The translations under genes and the position numbers were made by a program. Of a stretch of 64,000 bases of DNA, positions 8,032 through 15,515 are shown one piece after another; position 1 is the first letter of the stretch, and each line of letters opens with the position of its first letter. Under the pieces are notes generated by a model. The model saw only the letters and a program-made list of their open reading frames with translations. It was not told the DNA's origin and did no database searches. The stretch is from an uncultured Anaerolineae bacterium. Lineage in GTDB: Bacteria; Chloroflexota; Anaerolineae; Promineifilales; Promineifilaceae. Location: NCBI GenBank assembly GCA_937943625.1, contig CALEAD010000012.1, positions 20,439 through 84,438 of the forward strand, in the 5' to 3' direction.

Positions 8032-9432
8032 TCACCCCACCACTACCGGTGTGATGTATCCTTCCTCATACCATGCCTGCCACACGGCCGTTTCTACCCC
8101 TACCTCTTCCCTGGTAAAACCCGCCGCAAACTGCTGCGCCAGCGCCGCCAGCGCCGGCATCGGTCGGTGCTGCGCCAGAAAATCATGGTAAATACCCCCT
8201 TCCCACGCATAGCACCAGGGTGCCAGGCGGAAGCGCGTTTGCGCCGTCAGCGGCGTGTGCCGGTAAGCCAGCGCCCCCTGCCGCTGCGCCCCCAGGATCA
8301 CCTGCGCATACCCCGCCACCTGCTGCGCCGCGCTGTAATGCGTGTGCAAATAGGCCAGCGTTTCGGCTGACGTGCGCCGCTTTGCGCGGATGATGGCCGC
8401 CGCCAGGGCAGCGGCCGTTTCCGCATCGCCAAAATGCACCTTATCTAGCAACTCATCCGGCAGCAGTTCGCGATGCGTTGAAACGCGCGCCACAATCGCC
8501 GGCGTGCCGCAGCCCAGCGACTCATATGGCGTGTTGCCAAACGACTCCACAAAATGTCCCAGCGCCAGCGTCACCTGCCCCAGGCTGTAATATTGCGGCA
8601 TCAGCCCTTGCGGAACCCACTCGTGGAAGAGAAAGTGCGCCTCTAGCCCCCGCTGCGCAATTTCCCGCCGCATTTCTGCATAAAAGGCCGCCACTTCTGG
8701 CGAAACGCCCACCTCCAGCCAGCGCGGAACCAGCACGCGCAAATTGGTAATCCCGTACCGCTTCACCAACAGTTCTGCTACGGCAATCGTTTGCGGCAGC
8801 CCCTTGCTTGGTTCGGGGCGGTGCGGGTGCAGCACAATCGCATCTGTGGCCGGGTTAACCGGAATGAGCGTCAAAATTTCGCGCGGCGGCGTGGGGCAGA
8901 ACTGCGCCCAATCCATGCCATTGGGAATGACCACCAGGCGCGCTGCCAGGTCGGGCAAAAAGCGCCCCATCGTGTGCAGGTAAAACTGGCGCGAGTAGTC
9001 GGAAATGGCAATCAGCGTATCCCCCTGGAAGAGAAAGCCGCCCAGCATCGTCTCTGGGTACACATTGTCGCGCAGAGAGACAACGGTGGGCACATGCTGG
9101 TAGGCGTAGGGGAAGAGGAATTCGCCATCGTGCATGTAAAAGCAATCGGCCGTTGCCAGCTGGTCGGCCACCGCTTGCAGGGCGTTGGCCAGATGGTAGG
9201 CGGGGGCAGCATAGGGCTGGGGAAAGGGTTGATGGAAGCGCAAAATGGGGCGCACCAGCACGCGCTGGTGCCAGCGGAAGTCTGCGGCCTGCGGGTTGGG
9301 GCGCGTGCAAAGGACGGTGATGTCGTGCCCTTGCTGCCCCAGGTAGACGGCCACTTTTTGCAACTGCTTGGGCGCACCGCCCATGACGCGGTCAGCAAAG
9401 AGTGGGTTGATGGAGAACATGACAATGTGCAT
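8032..9432 (-). CDS. Glycosyltransferase, GT4-like GT-B fold
   Basis: A 466-residue cytoplasmic protein. The N-terminal half opens with MHIVMFSINPLFADRVMGGAPKQ, the usual acceptor-domain loop, and TVLCTRPN. The C-terminal half has the donor-domain signs HPHRPEPSKGL, VESFGNTPYESLGCGTPAIV (the E-x7-E region) and TVAEA-like spacing. It would transfer a sugar from an activated donor to a glycan or lipid acceptor; the substrate cannot be read from sequence. It stands alone: the next genes on either side are a dndC relic and, beyond a foldback repeat, a nucleotidase. The ATG at 9432 is preceded by a purine-rich AAAGAGG. Confidence 0.82.
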   Translation of the reverse strand: MHIVMFSINPLFADRVMGGAPKQLQKVAVYLGQQGHDITVLCTRPNPQAADFRWHQRVLVRPILRFHQPFPQPYAAPAYHLANALQAVADQLATADCFYMHDGEFLFPYAYQHVPTVVSLRDNVYPETMLGGFLFQGDTLIAISDYSRQFYLHTMGRFLPDLAARLVVIPNGMDWAQFCPTPPREILTLIPVNPATDAIVLHPHRPEPSKGLPQTIAVAELLVKRYGITNLRVLVPRWLEVGVSPEVAAFYAEMRREIAQRGLEAHFLFHEWVPQGLMPQYYSLGQVTLALGHFVESFGNTPYESLGCGTPAIVARVSTHRELLPDELLDKVHFGDAETAAALAAAIIRAKRRTSAETLAYLHTHYSAAQQVAGYAQVILGAQRQGALAYRHTPLTAQTRFRLAPWCYAWEGGIYHDFLAQHRPMPALAALAQQFAAGFTREEVGVETAVWQAWYEEGYITPVVVG

Positions 9433-9469
9433 AGCAACCTCTTTAGGGTGTGGATTGCGGCTTACGGGT

Positions 9470-9604
9470 ATGGTTTATGACGCGCTGAGAGGATGGCTGA
9501 CAATTTTTGGTCGCCGCCAGCCGATCACAGACCACCATCTTTCGAGAAGCGTGGCCGCCCGTCGGCAGTCTGCGGTCAAATTTGTAAGGATGCTTTGAAT
9601 CATG
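9470..9604. repeat. Foldback spacer element (135 bp)
   Basis: Begins with ATGGTTTATGACGCGCTG and ends with AAGGATGCTTTGAATCATG. The inner arms are TTGGTCGCCGCC and TGCGGTCAAATTTGTAA. The layout and outer 40 bases match the element at 51141-51277 closely. It fills the spacer between the glycosyltransferase and nucleotidase genes. Confidence 0.75.
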
Positions 9605-9609
9605 TTGGC

Positions 9610-11367
9610 TTATGTTTCACGCTTCACAGAGACACGGCCGTCGCGCACAGCGCCTCCCTTCTCAGTGACGCCTCCCATCTCCTGTACGTAGGCTACCAGG
9701 CTGGGGCGCACAAAGTGGGGCGTGGGCGTTTGCGGCCACTGCGCCAGGTCAAACAAGGGTAGGCCCGCAGCGCGTGCCTGCTGTTCCCAGGGGCGCGCCA
9801 GTTGGCGCAAAAAGCTGTGACTGACCAGGGTAAAGGTGCGGTCGGGCGCAATTGGCAGGCCGTCAAAGGTTGCTTCGGTGATTTGCGCCTGCGCCCGCGT
9901 TGTGCCGGGGTCTATGGCGTAGCGCAGCGCGGCGCTAAAGTGCAAAAAACCGCGTTCCAGGCGTGGCTCGTCTGGGCGCGCGGCGCGGCGCGCATTATCT
10001 TGCAGCAGTGCCAGCAGCTCTGCGCCGCTCAGGGGATACAGACAAAGGGTGTCGGCATAGGGCATCAGCGCGAACCAGTGCGCCAGGGTGATGGGGCCAG
10101 GGGGCAGCCCGGCGCGTAGAATGGCGGCGTCGGTCATGGCCAGGTCGGCGGCGTAGCCATGCGCGCGCGCCTGCGCCAACAGCCCGGCGGTGACAAAGTT
10201 TGCCAGCGCCGACTCGCCTGCGTCCAGGTCGTTTTGCACGGCCGTTTCGCGCAAATCTGGGTGGTCAATGGCCAGGCCCAACGGCCGTTGGCGCAGCGGT
10301 GCCAGGCGGCGCAGCAGCGGCTGGATGGTTTGCGCGTCAAAGGGGGCATCTACGGGCAAATCAGTCACCTGGGTCAATTGGGCGTGGGTGACAGCCGGAC
10401 GACCGCGCAGCGTCAGCGTCACCTCACCCAAAAAGCGCCCCATTGCTCCTGCCTGCACAATCGGTATGCCGTTCACCACCCGTTGCGCTTCCAGCCCCGC
10501 CTCATTGAGCGCATGGTGCGTGTGCCCGCCAATGATCAGCTCCACATTGCGCAGCGGCAGGGCGCGCGCCAGCGCCTCATCGCCCAGTTGCCCGCCCGCC
10601 AGGGTGTTTGCGTCAAAGCGGTAGCCCAGGTGGCTGAGTAAAATCAGCACATCGCACCACGGCCGTATCAGCGGCAGCAAATTAGACAACACCACCAATG
10701 GGTCAGCAAAGCGCACCAGTTCCCGCTCGGGGCCGCTGCGCTGTGCGGCCGTCGTCAGGCCAATGACGCCCACGCGCACCCCCTTCACCACCAGCAGCGC
10801 TGCCGGATACACCAGCCCGCGCAGCAGCGGTACGGGCCCCAGGTTGGCGCAAAGCAGGGGGAAGCGCGCATCCTGGCGAATAGATTCGGCAAGAACGGCC
10901 GTGCCCAAATCCAGGTCGTGGTTGCCCAGCGCGCCCGCGTCCAGCGCTGCAGCGCTGAGCGCCCGGTAAGCAGCGTGACCACCATCCCCACCAGGCAGCA
11001 GCCACTCGTCAAACAAAGCGCCTACCATCTCATCACCGGCTGAGAGGAAGAGAACGGCCGCGTGCGGGTCATTGGCGCACTGCTGGCGCAACTGCCGCAG
11101 CCGCCAGGCCATGCGCGCCAGCACGGGCGTGTCCCCAGCGGGCGTCAGCCGCGCAAGCTGCCCGTGCAGATCATTAATGTGCAAAATGTGCAGGCGAAAT
11201 GGGACCAACGGGGGGAGGGGTGCAGTCAACTGCGCTGCCAGCGCCTGCGCCATCACCACGTGGCGCAGCGGCACGGTAGCGTCTCCCACAAATAAGTAAC
11301 GCTGCCTATCAGCCAGCTGGCAGGAAGCGTCTAGGATCAGGAAGAGCGAATCGGCCGTGTCATTCAC
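9610..11367 (-). CDS. 5'-nucleotidase / 2',3'-cyclic phosphodiesterase family metallophosphatase
   Basis: A 585-residue two-domain enzyme. After about 58 unusual N-terminal residues comes the calcineurin-like metallophosphatase domain with LHINDLHGQL, LGNHDLDLG, LLSHLGYRFD and IGGHTHH. The 5'-nucleotidase C-terminal domain follows (YADTLCLYPLSGAELLALL). The family removes phosphate from nucleotides or related esters and is usually exported. Here there is no signal peptide or lipobox: the start is a GTG and the N-terminal extension is neither hydrophobic nor recognised. The enzyme may act inside the cell, or the true start may differ. It is flanked on both sides by foldback elements. Confidence 0.85.
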   Translation of the reverse strand: MNDTADSLFLILDASCQLADRQRYLFVGDATVPLRHVVMAQALAAQLTAPLPPLVPFRLHILHINDLHGQLARLTPAGDTPVLARMAWRLRQLRQQCANDPHAAVLFLSAGDEMVGALFDEWLLPGGDGGHAAYRALSAAALDAGALGNHDLDLGTAVLAESIRQDARFPLLCANLGPVPLLRGLVYPAALLVVKGVRVGVIGLTTAAQRSGPERELVRFADPLVVLSNLLPLIRPWCDVLILLSHLGYRFDANTLAGGQLGDEALARALPLRNVELIIGGHTHHALNEAGLEAQRVVNGIPIVQAGAMGRFLGEVTLTLRGRPAVTHAQLTQVTDLPVDAPFDAQTIQPLLRRLAPLRQRPLGLAIDHPDLRETAVQNDLDAGESALANFVTAGLLAQARAHGYAADLAMTDAAILRAGLPPGPITLAHWFALMPYADTLCLYPLSGAELLALLQDNARRAARPDEPRLERGFLHFSAALRYAIDPGTTRAQAQITEATFDGLPIAPDRTFTLVSHSFLRQLARPWEQQARAAGLPLFDLAQWPQTPTPHFVRPSLVAYVQEMGGVTEKGGAVRDGRVSVKRET

Positions 11368-11393
11368 TGGATGGGGCGGTTAGCGATTAACTG

Positions 11394-11529
11394 TATGGTT
11401 CAAAGCATCTTTACAAATTTGACTGCAGACCACCGACCGCAGACCGCCACGTCTCTCCAGTATCGCGCTCAGTGATCTGCGGTCAGCGGTCGAAAAAAAG
11501 CAAAGCCTCTTTCCGCATCTTATGAACTA
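11394..11529. repeat. Foldback spacer element
   Basis: Starts TATGGTTCAAAGCATC followed by TTTACAAATTTGAC, then heptads GACCACC and GACCGCAGACCGCC. The right arm is CTGCGGTCAGCGGTCG and the element ends near ATGAACTA. It is oriented opposite to the element at 9470, and the two bracket the nucleotidase gene. Confidence 0.75.
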
Positions 11530-11546
11530 CACCCGACGGCCACTCC

Positions 11547-12275
11547 CTATTTGCCGGTCTCCTCCTCAAACACATCATCCATATCGCGTGGCTCGCCGGG
11601 GAAATAGCCAAACTTTACGCCATAGCTGCGCATAATGCGGCGCTGGCTAGCCGGTTCCTCCTTGCGCAGGTGAAAGCTCAACTCCTCCAGTATATCCTCA
11701 ATCAGCTTATCGGCCTGGGCGCGCATAGCCTCGATGGCGGCCTGGGCGCGGTTATGCGCCTCATCGGCCGGAGCCACTTCAGAGGCTTCGCGGCGCGCAT
11801 CGGCCAGCACCTTTTGCAACTCGGCGGCAGAGGGGCAAACGGCCGCTTCATAGCCTGCTTTAACTGCTTCAGCATCACCGGCAATCACCTTCTCTGCCAG
11901 ATCGAACCACTCCTCGATGCTTTCCGGTTCCGGTTCCGTGCCGTCTGGCTCCAGGTAATAAAAGCGTAGCACACCCACCGGTTCATCATTGCGGTACACG
12001 CGGCGGCGTATAACCTCCCACATATCGTCCAGGTACAGCTTCAGCGTTTCCAGCGCCTCATTGCGCTCCACCTCTTCGTGGTCAAGCTCGCCAAAAGTGG
12101 CGGCCACATCTAAAAAAGCTTCATCAAAGATAGGCAAAAAATCTTGCAGCGCGTGGAAGGTGTCCACGCTGATGTATTCGATATTGTTGGCATAGTCGAG
12201 GGCGGCAGATTGCGCGACCGTGCGCAAAAAGGTCAGACGTTCACTGTCTGTTTCGGGTTTGATTAGGTAAGGCAT
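11547..12275 (-). CDS. Hypothetical acidic protein, 242 residues
   Basis: I do not recognise a family. The product is strongly acidic and helical, has no signal peptide or membrane segment, and includes a patch FDEAFLDVAATFGELDHEEVE, a Glu-rich loop EPDGTEPEPESIEEWFDLAE and an Ala-rich helix ending LIEDILEELSFHLRKEE. The C-terminal third contains GVKFGYFPGEPRDMDD. The ATG at 12275 has AGGAG about 8 bases upstream, and codon use matches its neighbours, so it is probably a real gene. It stands alone between a foldback element and a 306-bp spacer. The role is unknown. Confidence 0.7.
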   Translation of the reverse strand: MPYLIKPETDSERLTFLRTVAQSAALDYANNIEYISVDTFHALQDFLPIFDEAFLDVAATFGELDHEEVERNEALETLKLYLDDMWEVIRRRVYRNDEPVGVLRFYYLEPDGTEPEPESIEEWFDLAEKVIAGDAEAVKAGYEAAVCPSAAELQKVLADARREASEVAPADEAHNRAQAAIEAMRAQADKLIEDILEELSFHLRKEEPASQRRIMRSYGVKFGYFPGEPRDMDDVFEEETGK

Positions 12276-12581
12276 AGGGGGTCTCCTGATTCACAATGGT
12301 CAAAAGGAATGATGATGCCATTGTAACAGATGAAAGAAAACCTGGGCAAACACCTGTCACACCATGGCTTACAATTAAGTTAATTGATGGTTTGTCGAGA
12401 GACTTTATGAGTGGGGTGCACCAGCATAAATGAAAGGCGCTGGCAATGAATGGGAACGAATAAACGAATGAGTTGGCCATCGGCGGTCGGCGGTCGTTTT
12501 CACAGCGCCCCTTGCTTACCCTGCCTATTTCTAGCACAATACCTTCGCAATCCAAAATTCTGAATTCGCAATCGCAAATCT
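12276..12581. other. 306-bp spacer between divergent genes, with a heptad repeat fragment
   Basis: Divergent promoter region for the hypothetical gene (minus) and the DUF2344 gene (plus). It contains a short heptad fragment at 12478-12500 (GGCGGTCGGCGGTCGTTTTC), related to the leader element found at 15490, 18300, 32740 and 58430. I see no coding frame or clear terminator in it. Confidence 0.5.
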
Positions 12582-13238
12582 ATGCAAGCAACCTACGTTC
12601 AACGCCTTCGCTTTACCTTTCGCAAAATTGGTCCCACGCGCTACATCGGCCATTTGGACCTGGCGCGCGCGCTGGAACGCGCACTCAACCGGGCGCAAAT
12701 GCCTGTTACTTATTCGCAGGGCTTTAACCGCCGCCCGCGTCTTTCGCTGGCGGCGGCGTTGCCCCTGGGCTACACCAGCGACTGTGAATTGGCCGACATC
12801 TGGCTGGACGAGCGCGTAGAGCCAGAGGTGGCGCAGCGGCAAATGATGCAGCGCATGGCTCCCGGCATCGAGATTGTGCGGGTGATTGAAGTGCCGACTA
12901 ATGCGCCATCCCTGCAATCCATGACCAAAGAGAGCACGTATCTGGTGACTTTGCTAGATGCGGTAGATGTGGCTGAACTGCGGCAAAAGGTGGCGGCGCT
13001 GCTGGCTGCGCCTGCTGTGCCGCACGTGCAAGAGCGGGGTGGCAAGCGCAAGGCGTATGATCTGCGCCCGCTCATTTTTGATCTGGAACTTTTGCAGGAG
13101 GCGGCCGAGGTTACGCTGCAGATGCGCCTTTCGCTGGAGCCGTCACGCGCGGGGCGGCCTGACGAGGTGCTGCTGGCGCTGGGGCTTGATCCGCTGGCGG
13201 CGCGCATTCACCGCGTTCACCTGGGTCTGGCAGAATGA
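12582..13238 (+). CDS. TIGR03936/DUF2344 radical SAM-associated protein
   Basis: A 218-residue protein with the family start RLRFTFRKIGPTRYIGHLDL, the segment ALERALNRAQMPVTYSQGFN followed by RRPRLSLAAALPLGY, and a later catalytic-looking KAYDLRPLIFDLE. In many bacteria this domain follows or is fused to a B12-binding radical SAM protein (TIGR03960), which is absent from this window, so this copy stands apart. Its biochemical role is not established; a role with RNA has been suggested only by context. The stop codon overlaps the next ATG (ATGA at 13235), so translation is coupled to the phosphodiester glycosidase gene. No strong Shine-Dalgarno precedes the ATG at 12582. Confidence 0.85.
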   Translation: MQATYVQRLRFTFRKIGPTRYIGHLDLARALERALNRAQMPVTYSQGFNRRPRLSLAAALPLGYTSDCELADIWLDERVEPEVAQRQMMQRMAPGIEIVRVIEVPTNAPSLQSMTKESTYLVTLLDAVDVAELRQKVAALLAAPAVPHVQERGGKRKAYDLRPLIFDLELLQEAAEVTLQMRLSLEPSRAGRPDEVLLALGLDPLAARIHRVHLGLAE

Positions 13239-14089
13239 GCAACGGCCGTTTCCCGCGCCCCATCTTGCCTGTCATCCTGATTACGCTGTTGATAACCCTG
13301 CTGCCTGGCGGTGCAGGCTGCGCAACGGCCGTTTTCCCCACACCCACGCCATCCCCCACCCCGTTACCCACCGCCACCTCACTGCCCACGTCCTTGCCCG
13401 TACCCCCACCCGATAGCGGCTGGTTGCTGCTACGTCCTGGTCTGGAGCAGCGCACAATTTTCTTTAACGACGGCCGTATTCAGGAACAAATCACGGCGCT
13501 ACGTCTGGACATGAGTCAATATACGCTGCAGATCGCCTATCGCCCCGGCGCGCCCCTCACCCTGGCCGAGTGGCAGGCCGAAACGGGGGCGCTGCTGCTG
13601 GTGAACGGTGGCTTTTTCACGCCTGAACAGGTGGCAACGGGGCGCATCGTCATCGCCGGGCAGGGCAGCGGCGTCAGTTACGTCGGGTTTGGCGGCATGT
13701 TGGCCGTTTCCGAGGCAGGGGTAGAGGTGTGGGCATTGGCCGAACGGCCGTATGTGGCCGATGAGCCGCTGCAATTTGCCCTGCAATCTTTCCCCATGCT
13801 GGTGCGGCAGGGGGAAGCGGCATATGAGGAAGAAGACGGCCGCGCGGCGCGGCGTACAGCCGTGGGCATAGATGGCAACGGGCGGCTGCTCTTTATTCTT
13901 GCCAATTGGGGGGGCTTTAGCCTGCGTCAGTTCAGCCAGTTTCTGGCGGCGCCGGAATGGGCGTGGGAGCTGCAAACGGCGCTCAACCTGGATGGCGGCG
14001 CCTCTAGCGGGCTGCTGCTGCGCGAACCGCCGCTAAGCCTGCCCGCGTTTACGCCCCTGCCCGTTGTGATTGTGGTGCAGCCGCGCTAA
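13235..14089 (+). CDS. Phosphodiester glycosidase (NAGPA-domain) lipoprotein
   Basis: A 284-residue protein. Residues 8-29 form a signal peptide ending in a lipobox-like GGAGC (Cys29), followed by a Thr/Pro spacer (FPTPTPSPTPLPT), so it is probably anchored to the membrane outside the cytoplasm. The NAGPA-type domain is seen from LLVNGGFFTPEQ through TAVGIDGNGRLLF to the hallmark ALNLDGGASSGLLL. Family members cleave sugar phosphodiesters or related glycans. The start overlaps the stop of the DUF2344 gene. Its last 57 bases overlap the end of the minus-strand HAD gene, so the two genes share their 3' ends. Confidence 0.85.
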   Translation: MSNGRFPRPILPVILITLLITLLPGGAGCATAVFPTPTPSPTPLPTATSLPTSLPVPPPDSGWLLLRPGLEQRTIFFNDGRIQEQITALRLDMSQYTLQIAYRPGAPLTLAEWQAETGALLLVNGGFFTPEQVATGRIVIAGQGSGVSYVGFGGMLAVSEAGVEVWALAERPYVADEPLQFALQSFPMLVRQGEAAYEEEDGRAARRTAVGIDGNGRLLFILANWGGFSLRQFSQFLAAPEWAWELQTALNLDGGASSGLLLREPPLSLPAFTPLPVVIVVQPR

Positions 14090-14767
14090 CAGCGCCGGCA
14101 GCTCATCCAGACGCGCCAGCTCATGATAGCCATTGGCATGCGCGTGGGGTTCCACGTCTGCTTCGTGTTCCCAGGTGAGGTGGTGCGGCACGTAAACGGC
14201 CGTTGCGCCAATTTCTACCACCGGCAGCACGTCAGAGCGCAGCGAATTGCCCACCATCATAAAGCGCTGGGGAGCAACGCCCCGCCTGCGCAGCAGGTCG
14301 CCATACACCTGCGCATTTTTGTGGCTAACCACGACAAAATCAGCCAGCAGGTCGGCCAGCCCAGAGCGCGCCAGCTTGCGCTCCTGATCGAGAATGTCCC
14401 CTTTGGTGATCACAATCAGCGGGTAATGGGGAGCCAGCGCCGCCAGCGTTTTGCGCGCGCCGGGCAGCAGTTCCACCTCGGCGGCAATCATCTCTTTGGC
14501 ACCATCCAGCAGCGCGCGAATGATGTGGCCCGGAGGCTGCCCGTTGTTGAGGGAAACGGCCGTTTCAATCATTGAAAGTGTGAACGTCTTTAGACCATAC
14601 CCATATCCGGCCATGTTGCGCATCTCTGTTTCGTATAGAGCGCGCTCTACGGTAGCCGCGTCGTGCGTGTGCGCCAGCAGCGTTTGCAGGCGCGCCGCAG
14701 CATGGCGATAGTGGCGCTCATTGTGCCAGAGCGTGTCGTCCGCATCAAAGGCAATCAGCTCGAACAT
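14033..14767 (-). CDS. HAD-superfamily hydrolase
   Basis: A 244-residue phosphatase-like protein with all HAD motifs: motif I ELIAFDADDTLWHN at the N-terminus, motif II PLIVITKGD, motif III Lys in VVVSHKNAQVYGDLL, and motif IV FMMVGNSLRSDV. It would hydrolyse a small phosphorylated metabolite; the substrate is unknown. The ATG at 14767 lies in a spacer containing inverted CGTGAAGCGTGA/TCACGCTTCACG repeats (14783-14836). The end runs 57 bp into the convergent glycosidase gene. The extreme C-terminus (HHNHNGQGRKRGQA) looks like read-through into that antisense sequence rather than conserved protein. Confidence 0.85.
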   Translation of the reverse strand: MFELIAFDADDTLWHNERHYRHAAARLQTLLAHTHDAATVERALYETEMRNMAGYGYGLKTFTLSMIETAVSLNNGQPPGHIIRALLDGAKEMIAAEVELLPGARKTLAALAPHYPLIVITKGDILDQERKLARSGLADLLADFVVVSHKNAQVYGDLLRRRGVAPQRFMMVGNSLRSDVLPVVEIGATAVYVPHHLTWEHEADVEPHAHANGYHELARLDELPALLARLHHNHNGQGRKRGQA

Positions 14768-14837
14768 GGGAGGAGGATAAGGCGTGAAGCGTGAGCGGTG
14801 AAACGTATGCCATTTCTGCTCGCTTCACGCTTCACGT

Positions 14838-14983
14838 ATGGGTTCAAGTAATCTTTATTATTTGACCGCCGACCAACAACCGCTGACCAGCGACCGCGAT
14901 TGTGTTAGTGTTGGTTGGTTTGCCGTCGGCCGTCTACGGTCAGAAATTTGTGAAGCGCCGTTTCTAGAGAAGATGAACCATGC
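14838..14983. repeat. Foldback spacer element (146 bp)
   Basis: Left end ATGGGTTCAAGTAATCTTTA, then heptads GACCGCCGACCAACAACCGC. The right arm includes GCCGTCTACGGTCAGAAATTT and the terminus is TGAACCATGC at 14974-14983. It is a member of the family at 57309-57448 with degenerate arms. Confidence 0.75.
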
Positions 14984-15000
14984 TACGTTTTACAAACCGT

Positions 15001-15168
15001 TTAGCTGGGGAAGTTCACGACAAAGAGAGACAAAATCATGCTGAGAGCGATAATGATACCGACCACGATGAACGCTTTTTCCGTGGCGCTGCGCCCCTGC
15101 TTGGGCCTAAACTTGGGGGGGGTTGGCCCTTTTACCGGTGCTTCTCTTCTTTTTCTTTGCTTTGCCAT
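15001..15168 (-). CDS. Small single-pass membrane protein, 55 residues
   Basis: A short gene with good support. The ATG at 15168 is preceded by GAGGAGAT about 8 bases upstream, and the frame runs 55 codons to a TAA. The N-terminal half is strongly basic (MAKQRKRREAPVK, RPKQGRSATEK) and the rest is a single hydrophobic helix (AFIVVGIIIALSMILSLFVV) ending in NFPS. Basic residues first would place the N-terminus in the cytoplasm. I do not recognise the family. Small basic-plus-helix proteins of this kind occur next to many bacterial genes without known function. It lies between the foldback element at 14838 and the LacI control region, transcribed away from lacI. Confidence 0.7.
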   Translation of the reverse strand: MAKQRKRREAPVKGPTPPKFRPKQGRSATEKAFIVVGIIIALSMILSLFVVNFPS

Positions 15169-15319
15169 AAGCCAAAATCTCCTCTACATCAAGTGTTTGT
15201 GCAACCGGCGATTATACCACAATCGCAGGGGCGCAAAAATAGTCACACAGGCTTTACTGCCTGCGCCTGATCGGCCCTGTCCCTACCATCATTGGTATGG
15301 CGGGTGGAGGAAATGATGC

Positions 15320-15346
15320 TTGACAAGGGCGCACCATTCATATTAA
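15320..15346 (+). promoter_or_regulatory. Sigma70-like promoter of the LacI-family regulator gene
   Basis: A perfect -35 TTGACA at 15320-15325 is followed by TATTAA at 15341-15346 (15-bp spacer) or TTAAAC at 15343-15348 (17-bp spacer). Transcription would begin inside the palindromic operator that starts at 15348. Confidence 0.6.
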
Positions 15347-15347
15347 A

Positions 15348-15381
15348 CTAATGTTACCGGTCACGTGACCGGTAACATTAG
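15348..15381. promoter_or_regulatory. Perfect 34-bp palindrome, probable LacI-family operator
   Basis: The left half CTAATGTTACCGGTCAC is mirrored exactly by the right half, with the centre between 15364 and 15365. Each half contains its own pseudo-palindrome GTTACCGGTCAC around ACCGGT, the typical central CG architecture of LacI-family operators. The site may therefore hold two dimers or one tetramer. Its position directly after the -10 implies repression of the regulator gene and perhaps of the sugar operon. Confidence 0.75.
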
Positions 15382-15403
15382 AGACTTCAGGCGTGAGACC
15401 CCG

Positions 15404-15510
15404 CACGAATGAAAAGATAAGGCAGGTTGCCAAACCTGCGCCTGCCAACCGAGTTTGGCAACCTGGGCTACACTTACAGGCGACCGTCGGCGGTCATTTT
15501 CAAGGGAGAA
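15404..15510 (+). repeat. Leader repeat: GCAGGTT hairpin plus GGCGGTCATTTTC and Shine-Dalgarno
   Basis: Contains CACGAATGAAAAGATAAGGC, a hairpin-prone stretch (GGTTGCCAAACC ... GTTTGGCAACC), CTGGGCTACACTTAC, and then GGCGGTCATTTTCAAGGGAG. The same order is found at 18206-18327 before the permease gene and in shorter form at 32701-32772. The Shine-Dalgarno used by lacI is part of the repeat. Confidence 0.75.
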
Positions 15511-15515
15511 AAGAT

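Noticed and set aside
15038..15316. Plus-strand frame of 92 codons
   Set aside because: It is antisense to the 55-residue membrane protein, which has a Shine-Dalgarno and a sensible composition; the plus-strand frame has neither.
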